NCBI GenBank assembly: GCA_021495925.1
Contig: JAKEKT010000029.1
Span: 248,001-312,000 of the forward strand
Length of the DNA stretch: 64,000 bases
DNA from: Diplodia intermedia
Lineage: Eukaryota > Ascomycota > Dothideomycetes > Botryosphaeriales > Botryosphaeriaceae
Direction: 5' to 3'
Shown here in pieces: positions 10,901 to 22,089 of this stretch; position 1 is the stretch's first letter; each line of letters opens with the position of its first letter. Position numbers and translations under genes: made by a program. The notes below the pieces were generated by a model that was given only the letters and a program-made list of their open reading frames with translations, was not told where the DNA came from and did no database searches.

Positions 10901-12839
10901 CCGGTCCCGGCGGGCGCTCGTCTACTCGCTCGCAATCCTGGGCGTCTCCATCGTCGACGCGACGTCCAACTACCTCTCGCACCTCTCGCTCGAGTACGCG
11001 GCGCAGATGTGGGTGCACTCGGTGCGGGCGAGCTCGATGCAGGCGGTGCTGGCGCAGCCACGGTCCTTCTTCGACGAGGAGGGCAACGGCGTCGAGAGCC
11101 TGGTCGAGGCGCTCGACTACTGCGCCGAGGAGATGCGCAACCTGGTGGGCCGGTTCGCCGGCGCGGTGCTGATGGCGGTGCTGATGATGGGCACCGCCGT
11201 CGTGTGGTCGCTGGCGTCGGCGTGGAAGCTGTCGCTGGTCGGCCTGGCCGTGGCGCCGCTCTTCTACGCCATCACCGTCGCCTTCAACCGCGTCAGCGGC
11301 CGCCAGGAGCACCTGCTCAACCGCGCCGACCGCGCCGCCACCGCCATCCTCAGCGAGACGCTCGTCAACGTCAAGACGGTCCGCGGCCTGACGCTCGAGG
11401 ACGTGCTGCGCCGCCAGTACCTCGCCGCCACCAAGGCCGTCTTCGCCCGCGGCGCCAAGCGGGCCGCGTGCTGCGGCCTCTTCTTCGGCCTGACGGACAG
11501 CGTCGTCTTCTTCGTCACGGCGCTGCTGTTCTACTACGGCGCGGTGCTGGTGGCGCGCGGCGCCTTCACCACGCCGGCGGTGCTGCAGACGTTCACGGAG
11601 CTGACGATGAGCATGACCAACGTCAACGCCATCGTGGCCATGATCCCGCAGATGGGCTCGTCGCGCGACACGGCGACGCGGCTGCTGCGGCTGGCCGGGC
11701 TGCCGGCGTCGGCCTCGCACGAGTGCCGCGGCACCACGCGCCTCCCCGCCGTCGGCGACATCGCGCTGCACCGCGTCGACTTCGCGTACCCGTCGCGCCC
11801 GGGGCGCCGCGTGCTGCGCGGCCTCAGCTGCACCATCCGCGCCGGCACCTGCGTCGCCATCGTCGGCCCGTCGGGCTCGGGCAAGTCGACCATCGCCGCC
11901 CTGCTGCTGAAGCTGTACCCGCCGCAGAACGAGCCGGATGGCGGCGGCGGTGGTGGTGGTGGTGGTGGTGGTGGTGGTGGTGAAGAGGCGGTGGCCTCCC
12001 TCATCACCCTCTCCGGCCGCGACATCCGCCACCTGCACACGCCCACCCTGCGCTCCCGAATCGCCGTCGTCGGCCAGCAACCCACCCTCTTTCCCGCCTC
12101 GGTCCGCGACAACATCGTCTACGGCCTGAACCATCACAATCATCATCACAATCATCACCCCAACAACGACTCCGACGACGACTCCAACGAAGACGACCCA
12201 ACCAGCCTCGCCAACGTCCGCGCCGCCGCCCGAGCCGCCGGCATCGACGACTTCGTCGCCGGCCTGCCCCACGGCTACGACACGCCCGTCGGCGACGGCG
12301 GGCTCGGCCTGAGCGGCGGCCAGGCGCAGCGCGTCGCCATCGCGCGCGCGCTGGCGCGCCGCCCCGACGTGCTGGTCCTGGACGAGGCGACGAGCGCGCT
12401 GGATGTGGAGAATGCGAGGGTTGTGAGGGCGACGGTGGAGGGGTTGGTGGATGCCGGGAGAAAAGGAATTGGGGGCGGGAAGGGGAAAGGGGGGAACGGG
12501 AAGGGGTTGACTGTCGTTGTCATCACGCATGCGCGCGAGATGATGGAGGTTGCGGATCGCATAGTCATGGTCGAGGAGGGCAGCGTTGTGGAGGAGGGCA
12601 CGTTTGGGGAGTTGAGTCGGCGGAGGGGAGGGCGGTTTGCGCGGATGCTGAGGGGGGGTGGGTTGGAGGGGGAGGGGGAGGGGCGGGATTTGGAGGTGGA
12701 AAGGGGGAAGGTGAGGAGGAGGATGGAGAGGAGGGAGAGGAGGGAGGAGAGGAGGTTGGTGGAGGGGGGGAGGAGGCTTTCGGTGGCGACGACGGCGACG
12801 GCGAGGCGGAATAGTCGGAGGGGGAGCGGGTTTTGGTGA
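7999..12839 (+). CDS. STE6: Ste6-like full-length ABC exporter (a-type pheromone/MDR type)
   Basis: A (TMD-NBD)x2 ABCB exporter of 1574 residues, in the fungal group that includes the farnesylated a-factor pheromone exporter. Exons are 7999..8528, 8586..9246 and 9306..12839. NBD1 has Walker A GKSGSGKST (about 428), a Q-loop in LVEQSS, signature MSGGQRQ (about 535), Walker B LILDES and H-loop ITHD. NBD2 has GPSGSGKST (about 1251), Q-loop VVGQQP, LSGGQAQ (about 1400), LVLDEA and ITHA. Both ATP sites look catalytically complete. A long acidic/Ser-rich linker (about 635-850) joins the halves. NBD2 has two insertions between Walker A and the signature: a run of Gly (about 1276-1289) and a His/Asn then Asp-rich block (about 1339-1362). 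The C-terminus is Arg/Glu-rich. Substrate is inferred from family only. Confidence 0.88.
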
Positions 12840-13422
12840 TTGTGATGGATGGATGGATGGGGGTTTGGGGTGGAAGGGAGGGGAGGGGGTAGGTAATATC
12901 TGAACACGTTTGGTTTTTTGGTAGCGGGCGCGTTATAGTAATAATCCCCACCACAACCCACCTGGAGTCCGTCTCCTCCACGTGTGCCTTGGCCTGGTGC
13001 AGAGTGACTTTCTTGCCTAGCGAGGACCTTGGTATGGGTGTATAGGCAACCCCGACTGAGTCGGTCATCCAAAAAAGAAATCGGCGGGGGGAAAAACGTG
13101 AAGTACGTAAATTTCCGGAAGCTGCCCGCTGAAGTCGGCGAATATGATCGACAAACCTAACCAACGATAGTAGCCTACAACACTCGTTATTGCCTCGTCT
13201 TTCTTCCGTTGGGTCGCCGTAAACATGAAAGCAACTCCGCACCGCACGGGTCAAAGCCCGTCACTCGAATGGAGAGAGACTTGGGGACGTCTTAGCATTG
13301 ATTGAATTTCGGATCACACACCTCATCGAAATACTACAGAACCCCACATGATCATGTCCGTCCAATGCCCGCGTATATATCATAGAATACAGGAGAAGAA
13401 CTCCGAAACATTCATTTTTACC
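12840..13422. other. Convergent intergenic region
   Basis: Lies between the 3' ends of the STE6-like gene and the b5-ACAD gene. It begins with a G-rich stretch (GGAT repeats then G runs, about 12843-12892). No ORF of interest. Confidence 0.55.
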
Positions 13423-15217
13423 TTACAGCTTCATGCCCAACGCCTTGTGTACTCTCAGCGACTGCCTGATGCTCAGGTCGAGCATGATCTCCTCGGAGCC
13501 GCCGGGGATGGCGTAGGCGCGGACGTCGCGGTAGAGGCGCTCGACGCGGCCGCCCTGGCCGCCGCGCGAGTACGACAGGCCGCCGTAGATCTGGGAGGCC
13601 TCGCGGGCGCAGAACTCGAAGGTGGTGGTGGCCTGGGCCTTGAGGCTGGCGATGGCGCCGCCGAGCTTGAGCATGGCCTCCATGTCGCTCATGCGCTGGC
13701 ACTGGAAGATGAGGTTCTCGAGCCAGGCGTACGACGCCTCGATCTGGCGGGCCATGTGGGCGAGCTTGAGGCGGATGACGGGGTGGTCGATGAGCTTCTT
13801 GCCGAAGGTGCGGCGCTTGTGCGCGTACTTGACGCAGTCCTCGTAGCAGACGCGCGAGAAGCGCACGCACTGGATGATGATGCCGATGCGCTCGTGGTTG
13901 AAGTTGGTCATGATGACCTTGAAGCCCTGGTTCTCCTTGCCGATCAGGTTCTCCACCGGGACCTTGACGTCCTCGAAGGTGATGTAGGTGGTGCCGCTGC
14001 TCCACACGCCCTGACAGTCCATGCGGCGGGTGCTGACGCCACCCATGTCGCGCTCGATGAGCAGGACCGAAACACCGTTCATGCCCTTGTCGCTCGTCCG
14101 GACGGCGGTGGTGAAGTAGTCGCACCAGATACCGTTGGTAATCCACTTCTTCTCGCCATTGACAATGTAGTGCTTGCCATCCTCCGAGAGCTTAGCCTCG
14201 CAGGTAAGGTTTGCGACATCACTACCGGCATCTACTCTCTGTTAGCTTTTGCAACCTACGAAGTTTTGACTGAGCTTACCAGGCTCGGTGATGGCCAAGC
14301 AAATACGCTTGTCACCGTTCAGGATGCCGGGCAGGATCCTTTGGACGAGCTCCTTCTTGCCGTGCTTGACGACAGGCGGGCAACCGATACCAAATCCACC
14401 AATGACGTTCCACACGAAACCACCGCTTCCGGAGCGCGAAAGCTCATCCGTCAAGAGCATCTCGTGGAAGAGATCCCACTTTGCGGGGTCCACGCTTGCC
14501 ACGGTCTTGTCCGTAAGGTGCTTGGGCCACTCGTGAAGTCCGAGTAGACCGGCAAGATAACCCTTCTCGCCCATGGCCTTGTATATCTCGTCTGGCACCT
14601 TCTTGGCCTCGTCCCACTCGGTGACATTGGGGATGATCTCGTTCTCGACCCATTCGCGGATTTCGGCGCGGAGATCGGCATGCGTCTGGTTGAAGTAGGG
14701 AGAGTGGTACTGCACGCCACGTCAGATCAAGTTCACTATAACATCAACATCTGCTACTTACAGTCTGGTACCATGACGGATCGGCGAATGGAATCAGGTC
14801 GCCAAACTGGTCGAGCGGCTCGAAGTCCTCCTGCGGAACAGCCGACACGGTGCCGGACTCGGCCTTGGGCTTCGCCGGGGGCGTCTTTGGCGGGGTTGGA
14901 GGAGCAGCAGCAGGCTTGGGCTTGGTGTCAAGCGAGCCGACCTGAAGCTGCTTCTGGTACTTCTTCAGGATTCCCTCATTGTGGTACTTCCAGAACTGCT
15001 TCGAGGCGTCCTTGCCGGCAACGCGCTGGAGGACTGGGCGAACAGTTAGCCTAGGGGGTCGGGCAAGGATCAGCTGATGGGAGCACGCACTCTTCTTGCC
15101 GCCGGGGTGCTCGTCCTGGAACTTTGACAGGTCGTAGACATCTTCGTCGACGATGATCCACAGGTTGTCGGGCTTGCTGTGCTCGGCCACATCGGCCTTG
15201 GAGAAGGATCCCGACAT
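13423..15217 (-). CDS. Cytochrome b5-acyl-CoA dehydrogenase fusion protein
   Basis: A flavin acyl-CoA dehydrogenase with its own heme domain. Exons are 15217..15091, 15033..14762, 14709..14280 and 14231..13423, giving 545 residues. The cytochrome b5 domain occupies about residues 1-80, with axial histidines H37 (in HPGG) and H60 (in KYHNE). A Pro/Ala/Lys-rich linker leads to the ACAD domain from about residue 130. ACAD blocks include AITEP joined to DAGSDVANL across intron 3, the KWITNG flavin-side block, RRTFGKKLIDHPVIRLKLA and the C-terminal AIPGGSEEIMLDL with its acidic residues. The last residues, GMKL, are not a clear peroxisomal signal and no strong mitochondrial presequence is seen, so location is open. 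The b5 domain may pass electrons to or from the flavin; that is inference. Confidence 0.92.
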
Positions 15218-16573
15218 GATGTGCTGATGGAGGGAGTGAGGAGAGCAGAGAGGTACGGACGTAGCGATAAAGAAGGGTGGAGCGGATTAAGAGGGAGTGC
15301 TCTCGGCCTTTGGCACGAACCAGTCTTTCACATGCTAGCGGCCAGCGCCCGCGTACCCCGGACACGCCTGAGTCTGGGGGAGCCGCAGCAGGCGGCGCTC
15401 GTGACGTCCGGCTGTCGCAGACGCAGCCAACCACAGCGGAGGGCACTGCTGGCGGCGAGGTCAGCCGTCGCGCCGTCCGGGGTCGCACATGCCGAGGTCC
15501 ACCGGCGCCTTGCGTCACCGAGGGCACGTGCACGCCCGCTGCCGAATCAGCTCCACGGCATTATGTGCGCTCCTTCCCCGGCACTCGGCGCCCGTCAGCT
15601 GTCAACACGCATCAACACGGCATTCCTGGAGTCTGTATCACGGTTCGTTCGGGGGCCATAGCTGCGCAAGTCGACGTCGTGGGAACAACCATAACAATCG
15701 AGATATGGCGGCCCTTTCCCCGAGGCAATAAGGGATGTAGGTTGTATCCTCGCGGACCACTGTGCGACTCGGCCAATAGGTACTTAACCCGTCTGCTTGC
15801 CGCCTGACTCTACGCCGCAGCTGCAATCAACAGCTTTTCTTCTTATTTTTCCCCCGCACACTGGCGAAAGACAAGCTTATTGGGCTCAATACAACCAGCC
15901 AGGCAATACCATGGAAGAATACATGAAAACATCCATCTCTACCAATGGAGGTTGTTTGTTCACAGAGCATGGCTGACCATCCCGAAGCTGAGCTGACAGC
16001 CCGGAACTCCGAGTGTCATGTAGGCATCATACATTTCCTATCAGTACTGACTTGCAGCATACTTGTCAATCTCGGATCTCCTTCCAACATGTTCTGCTTT
16101 GGACTCGCACAGAAAACCTTTCCTATTTCCGCAGAATTCGGCCCCCACCAGTGCCGCCCGTCACGGCTCGTCTGTGGCTCAACGGCCGCCTGCCGACGAC
16201 ATGCTGTCGTCATGACGTAGACATTCGCAGATGAGGAATACGAAGCAGTAGGTACAACTCTACAACAATCGCAACACTGCTCAGGCATCTCGACAAGACG
16301 TCTTCCCACACCGCATTTGTCTATTGCTTTTTACGGAACCGTCGCGAGGTGGGTCCCTCTTCAGCTCATGCATGCGTGCACGCTTCAAGAGCCGTCTGCT
16401 GCGGGATATCACAGCATCTCCTCACTTTGTGCAACCCAGATGAACCGACCCGTCCCCTTGCTGAGAGATAAAACCTGAGCTGATTGAGACCAGCTAGAGC
16501 TCCGCGCAGCAGCATTATCCAATTCAATTCCAACCGCCACAGTCTAATCAATTGACCCAAACCTCAAGTCACA
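15218..16573. other. Divergent intergenic region, no gene recognised
   Basis: About 1.36 kb holding the promoters of the b5-ACAD gene (leftward) and the alcohol dehydrogenase (rightward). It is GC-rich in the left half and more balanced in the right half. Several open frames exist but their codon use is unlike that of the neighbouring genes. Confidence 0.55.
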
Positions 16574-17850
16574 ATGTCTGCCGACGCAATCCCCGACAGC
16601 ATGCTCGCATGCCAGGTGGTCGAGGTACATACATACATCTCCATGCCCCAAGCCACCAGCTCCCCCAATCCTGACCACCCTCCAGTTCAACAAGCCCTAC
16701 AAGATCCACCGCATCCCCGTCCCCAAGCACTCCCTCGGCCCGCACGACCTGCTCGTCAAGATCGCCGTCGCCTCGCTCTGCCACACGGACTCGATGGTCG
16801 CGCGCGGCACCTTCACGCCGCCGCTCCCCTGCACCGCCTCGCACGAAGGCGCCGGGACCGTCGCCCTCTGCGGGACCAGCGCCGCCAGCGCGTCCGGCTT
16901 CCGGCCCGGCGACCGCGTCATGTGCGGGCTCTACCTGCACCCGTGCTCGGCCTGCGCCGACTGCCTCGCGGGGCGGCCGCAGTACTGCCCCCGCAGCGCG
17001 GGCGCCATCGGCGTGCACACGCACGGCGCCTTCGCCGAGTACGCCCGCGTCGACGCCCGCACCGCCGTGCGCCTGCCCCATTCCGTCTCCTTCGCGACCG
17101 CCGCCCCGCTCGCCTGCGCGGGTTGCACCATCTACCGCGGCGTCGCCGTTGCCGCCACGGGCCTCGTCGCCGGCCAGTGCATTTGCCTCGTCGGCGCTGG
17201 TGGTGGCCTGGGCCATCTCGGCGTGCAGTTCGCCAAGGCGCGCGGGTTGCGCGTCGTCGCGGTCGATGCGCGCGACGAGGGGCTGGCGCTGGCGCGCGAG
17301 GCCGGCGCCGATATCGTGGTGGATGCGCGGGCCGGGAAGGACAGCGTCGTCGACGAGGTGCGGCGGGTCACGGGCGGCGCGGGGGCCGACGCGGCGGTGA
17401 CGATTGCGGATGCAAATGAGGCGGCGGCGCTGGCGTGCGCGGTGACGAAGGTGCATGGGTTGATGGTGCAGATTGCGCAGGTGAGTTGGTTCACTTTACC
17501 GGGATGCCGGGGGGGATGGAGGGGGAGTGAAGAACGTGTGAAAGTCATGAGCTCACCGTCGTTACTCGTGTCGTTGGTAGCCCGACGAGGTCGCGGTCCC
17601 CTTCCACGAGCTCGTCTTCCGCGACATCAGGATCCACGGCTCGCTCGTCTGCTCGCCGGGGGAGGCGCGCGAGATGATGGAGGCGGTGGCGGCGAACGGC
17701 ATCTCGGTCAGGACGAACGCGGTGCACGGCTTGGACGAGATCCCGCAGCTGCTGGAGCTGGTGCGCGGCGGGAAGATGGCGGGCAAGGGCATCGTCATCG
17801 TCGACCCGGCGCAAATCGAGCACGAGAAGACGATCGGAGCGACGATCTGA
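16574..17850 (+). CDS. Zinc-dependent alcohol dehydrogenase (yeast ADH type, MDR superfamily)
   Basis: NAD(P)-dependent alcohol/aldehyde interconversion. Exons are 16574..16624, 16686..17480 and 17581..17850, giving 371 residues. Catalytic zinc ligands are visible as Cys in SLCHTD (about residue 49), His in SHEGAG and Cys in LACAGCT. The structural zinc site has four cysteines in the stretch CGLYLHPCSACADCLAGRPQ plus the following YC. The Rossmann fold begins at CLVGAGGGLGHLGVQFAK (GxGxxG, about residue 189). The short first exon (17 codons) before the first intron is supported by continuity into FNKPYKIHRIPVPKH. Length is slightly above the usual yeast ADH because of an extended start and an Ala-rich central part. 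Substrate cannot be told from sequence. Confidence 0.9.
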
Positions 17851-18969
17851 GAGGGGTCGTGGGTCCTTGGGCGGGAATGGCGTTGGGGTCGTGGACGGCG
17901 TCTGAGTTGCCAGTGTCGAGGGGATGTGTGGAGTTTAGTTTCCCGGGCAGAACGACGTCTGAACTCGGTTGGCGGCGGGTGCGGAGCTTCACTCCCAAAT
18001 CGGTGCCCAAACGTGAAAATAGTTCCATCTGCTTCCCTTCTTCCTCTTTGCCATGTTTCGTTAGGTGCGTGGACAACGCCTCCGAGCGCCTTCGAGTCAC
18101 TACACCACCCGCTTGACATGCAAGGCGGGCCATCTCCTGATACCGCCATCGGAAAGCCTCATTCAAAAGGGGAAGAAAAAAATCGGGAATAATAGGACCG
18201 GAAGCCGCGGGAGCAGCTCTCCGGCGAAGCGGACCGGGCATTGCAAAAGTCCAGCAATCTTCTGTTTGACATGTGCACACCAGATCAAAAAAGCGAAGAA
18301 GTGCGGGGGTGGTGCGTGAGCAACAAAGCCCTCTCTCCCTCTCTCTCTGTCCCTTCCCCACAGAAAACAAGCTCGCAGCTAAGCAGCCCGCTCATCAAGC
18401 TGCCCAATCCGAACAAGATCCCAGAGTTGCGGGCCGGCTCTCGCCGGCCAATGGCGCCGTTTCTCGTTGTCCGATTGCTTGCAGGAAGCATGTCGGTCGT
18501 CGTTGGCTCCCGTTTTGCTCCGATGGCTGGCAGGGGTCCGGCCCGGCGGGAATGACGCACACTGTTCTCGTGTGGGGAAACGAAGTGCGTGGTGCGGCGG
18601 GGGGGATGCATGGCGCGCGGGCGCGGGCATTCGCGCAAGAGGAAATCGGTGATGGTGGTGGGAAGGGCATGGCATGGCTGCCCGGTGACTCCGCTTGCTT
18701 TGCGGGCCTTGCGTCTGGCTGACCGCGGCGCCCTGGCTTAGTGAGTGAATGAGGAGAAAGGTCGGCCCTCCCTCTTCTTAAGAGCGCGTTTCCTTCGCTT
18801 TGTTTTTTGTTGTTGGAAAGTTGTCGGTTTGCTCGCGTGCTCTCTTGCTTGTTTACCTTCTTCCAACATCGGGATCCGTATATCTTCTTCATAAATACTT
18901 TGGACAACCACATCCTTCCTTCACCACATCTTCCCCCCATACACAACCTTAATCCTTCCTACCGCCACC
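17851..18969. other. Intergenic, no gene recognised
   Basis: About 1.1 kb between two plus-strand genes. It ends in a CT-rich leader (18780-18969) directly before the cupin start, which is typical of a fungal core promoter. No supported ORF. Confidence 0.55.
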
Positions 18970-19567
18970 ATGGTACTCGGCGGCGCAGTCAAGGTCGTCA
19001 AGGGCGACAGCCTCAAGACCAGCGGCGCGCAGACCGAAGGCATGATCCGGATGAACGGCATCGCAGACATGTCCGACCAGATATGCGGCACAAGTACGTT
19101 CCCACCACCACCACCGCCGCCGCACCTCCGCTAACCCCGCACACGCACCGCAGTCATGATAGCCAAGCCCCACAGCTCCTCCGCCGTCCACCACCACGGC
19201 GCCGAAGGTCCGTCATAACCCCCCCTACAACCCACAAACAACGCGACTCACACAAACAGACACAATCATCTACGCCGTCTCGGGCCACGCCAGCATCGTC
19301 AGCGACAACGGGCGCACGCGCCACGCGCTGGGCCCGGGCGACTTCGCGCTCGTCCCGGCCTTCGCGCAGCACCAGGAGGTCAACGACGGCGACGCCGACG
19401 CCGTGTGGGTCGTCGCGCGCGGCGGGCGCGCGCCCGTCGTCGTCGACCTGGACGGGTGGGGCCAGGAGCTGCGGCGGAAGAGCGACGCGAGTTATAATCG
19501 GCGGCGGGGCAGCGAGGCGGGGAGTAGTTATGGGGGCAGTCCGGTGGGGATGGGGAGGCGGTTGTAG
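18970..19567 (+). CDS. Small single-domain cupin protein
   Basis: Exons are 18970..19093, 19154..19207 and 19260..19567, giving 161 residues. Both cupin motifs are complete across the exon joins. Motif 1 carries HSSSAVHHHGAEDTIIYAVSG, with the HxH and E metal ligands. Motif 2 is GPGDFALVPAFAQHQEVN, with its His. A metal-dependent fold is therefore likely but the reaction is unknown. The C-terminus is a basic Ser/Gly/Arg-rich tail outside the fold. The three-exon model closes in frame and each intron (60 and 52 nt) has acceptable ends. No signal peptide. The gene stands alone between two gene-poor stretches. Confidence 0.82.
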
Positions 19568-22089
19568 GGGGCTTGGGGGTTTGTTGGTTTCGTTTCTTTT
19601 CTTTTTGGGGTTTGGACTTGGGGGGATGTTGTTGCGAGGGAGCTGGTGATGGGTTACGGCCTTTGTGCACGCAAATGAGTGTTGTGTGGGATGCAGTGGG
19701 TTTTTTCAACATGCGTAGGTTGTGAGTACGTAGTCATGAAGCTTTTGCGGAACCAAACACTTCGAGCCCCCCCCTGCCGTGCGACAACCGGAATTCGGCA
19801 TGCGGGAACCCCATTCAAGCTTAACTCTTAAGGCTCGTCGGGAAGGATCATCTAATTTAGCCTGTTTGTGAAGCTGTTCCTGCGTGCTTGTCATGTGAGC
19901 TTGGTCCAAAAAAAAAAAAAAGTGATCAGCAGATGCCGGCGACCAAAAGAAGCGAAATTAATGGCTGACCCTCACCCCGGATTTTCTGAAACAGCTGAGC
20001 GTTGACTTTATACGGATGACTTGCAGATGTGATGTCGTTAGGAGTGGAGATGGCGCATCCTTCTGTAGGGGTTGGTTTCTCGAGTCCTTTCCACGTCAAA
20101 GCTACCCGCCGAAGTCCAGCGGAGAGTGATGACAGAGGTCATATCGTGTCCATCCACGCTTTGGCACTGCTATCAGAGTAAAGTCTTGTCTCGGCCTCTG
20201 CGAAAAAGAGATTTGCTAGACTGCGATGGAAGGAATCAGATATTCCCGCCCTTGAGAAACTCGCGTCCACTGGAACAAGAGTAAACGACGAGGTCAGAGC
20301 CGTGCAATATCGACGGCCAAGGTAGCACGGAGAAGACGGAGCACACAGCTGCACGCGCCCGAGTCCGACAGCGAACGATTCCAGCCTCGACAGTTGGTAG
20401 GGAGTTGAATCCAGCGTCGGGACGTAAATGCAAGACTTGAAAACCTGCATCTGTGTCCAGACAATGGATTCCACTACCCACGTTGGGTGAGCTCAGATGG
20501 CTCAAGTCTTCCGTCACTCGCTGCGATGTCGTGCTGGGGCCCGGTGTCATCTGGTCGGGGGCTTTTCCCACCTTTCTCTGTCCGGGCGGAGGTCCGTCTG
20601 TACAGGTACACGTAGTGGGAAGAAACGAGTCGAAGTCGCACGACACTGCAGCGCCACCATGTCTCGGTAAGGGAAAGCCGAGCACGCGCTGCGAGCATGA
20701 GACTGCCGGTAACCCGGTCAATCATGTGCTGTGTCCGACTCCACACGCGTGCGTCTGAGACGACAAAGGCCCGTGTTTGGTCATGATGCTGCTGCTGCTG
20801 CACTTTTTCTCGAGGACAGGGCAGAATGTTTGTCGAGAACACCGGATAATTGCATCGTTGTACGGGTAGGTACAAATTAATGTTGCGGCGCTCCTCCTCA
20901 CAAGTAGGTACCATCCAGCTAGCCGTAAACGGCAGGTCGCAGCGGCAGGATATGAAAGCGGTGAGGCCAAGGCATCAGGCGCTGCTGGTTTGTGGCGTAA
21001 TGGTTGTCAAGCCATAGAGGTCCAACGCATTGGCAGATGGCAGCAGGATGACGGATAAAACATGTGTGAGGGAAATAAGGGCTTCATTTGTCGTGAGGTA
21101 AACAGCGACAACGGGAAGGAAGAAGGTCGCACATGTGCAGGAGATAGGGGGACACGAGCGGCTGCAGCAATAGATAAAAGCACCGAACCGTGGCAGCCAG
21201 GAACAAGCCAATCAGACGCGTCGGTCGCGAGGCGTGCCAAAGGCGTGTAGTCTTGCAGGGAAGGGATCGTCGCCCACAACCATCAATGCTCCATCGCCGT
21301 GCATGCTCTTCCCGTTGCGTGTGCGATAAACCCAAATACCCTTCAGCTCAGCGACCGCCCTCATCCCCATTCGCCACGACTCGGGCGGCCATCCAGAAAG
21401 GAAATATAAGCTCCTGCTTTCCGTGCAAGTAGCTTTCAAGCCTCACAGCCGATACCCAAGCTGGCATGCAGCAACTTCGTCCGCCATGCAGCACCGGGCC
21501 CATTCCGCTAGCCCATCCTGTATCACGGGACCGATGCGGCACGATATTGACGGAGCCCCGCGTGCTACCCATGCGCTTCCCGCGTCGCCCAGAGAGAGGC
21601 TGTAAGTGGAAGCACGCTTCCGCCCTCACGCCCCTGATACGCTCACGCGCTTTTGACCGACGACCCTCCCACACCCACCCGGCTGACCTGCGATCCACCC
21701 TATCGTGCCATCTCCTCCAACACCGTGCTCGAATTCGCCTCTCCGTTATGAAAGTTGCCCGCTTGCTCGCGTGCGCCCCACTTGTGATGAGCAAGAGAGT
21801 GTAGGTGGGCGACGCCGATCTATAAGAGAAATACATGGACCGACCGTTCCGTGGATAACTCAAAAACACTCTAGGACCTGCGCATCTCCTGGACCCTGGC
21901 CCGGCTATTTTTCATCGCTGCTCCTCTGGTGCCATGGACTGGGCAGCACCTCACTGAGAACGCAATTTCTTGGTCAGTCTTTGCTTTGTGGTTCCGCTTC
22001 CGGTAATCGCAGGCCTATCGTTCCTCAAACAACTTCCCACTTTCTAGTCCTTCTCTTTGTGATACCCCTTCGACCCCCCTAGCATCGTC
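19568..22089. other. Long intergenic region, no gene recognised
   Basis: About 2.5 kb. The first part is G-rich next to the cupin stop; a run of A occurs near 19908; a short CTG-type repeat occurs near 20787. ORFs here are short and lie in all frames with no recognisable motif. A CT-rich leader precedes the GH92 start at 22090. Confidence 0.5.

Noticed and set aside
10671..12530. A 619-codon minus-strand ORF
   Set aside because: It is fully antisense to the conserved Ste6-like coding exon; GC-rich third positions keep the opposite frame open. The composition is low-complexity Arg/Gly/Ala/Glu/Asp/Val and there is no domain.
13348..14547. A 399-codon plus-strand ORF over the b5-ACAD gene
   Set aside because: Antisense shadow of a GC-rich conserved exon; it reads as Ala/Val/Leu/Asp-rich low-complexity protein.
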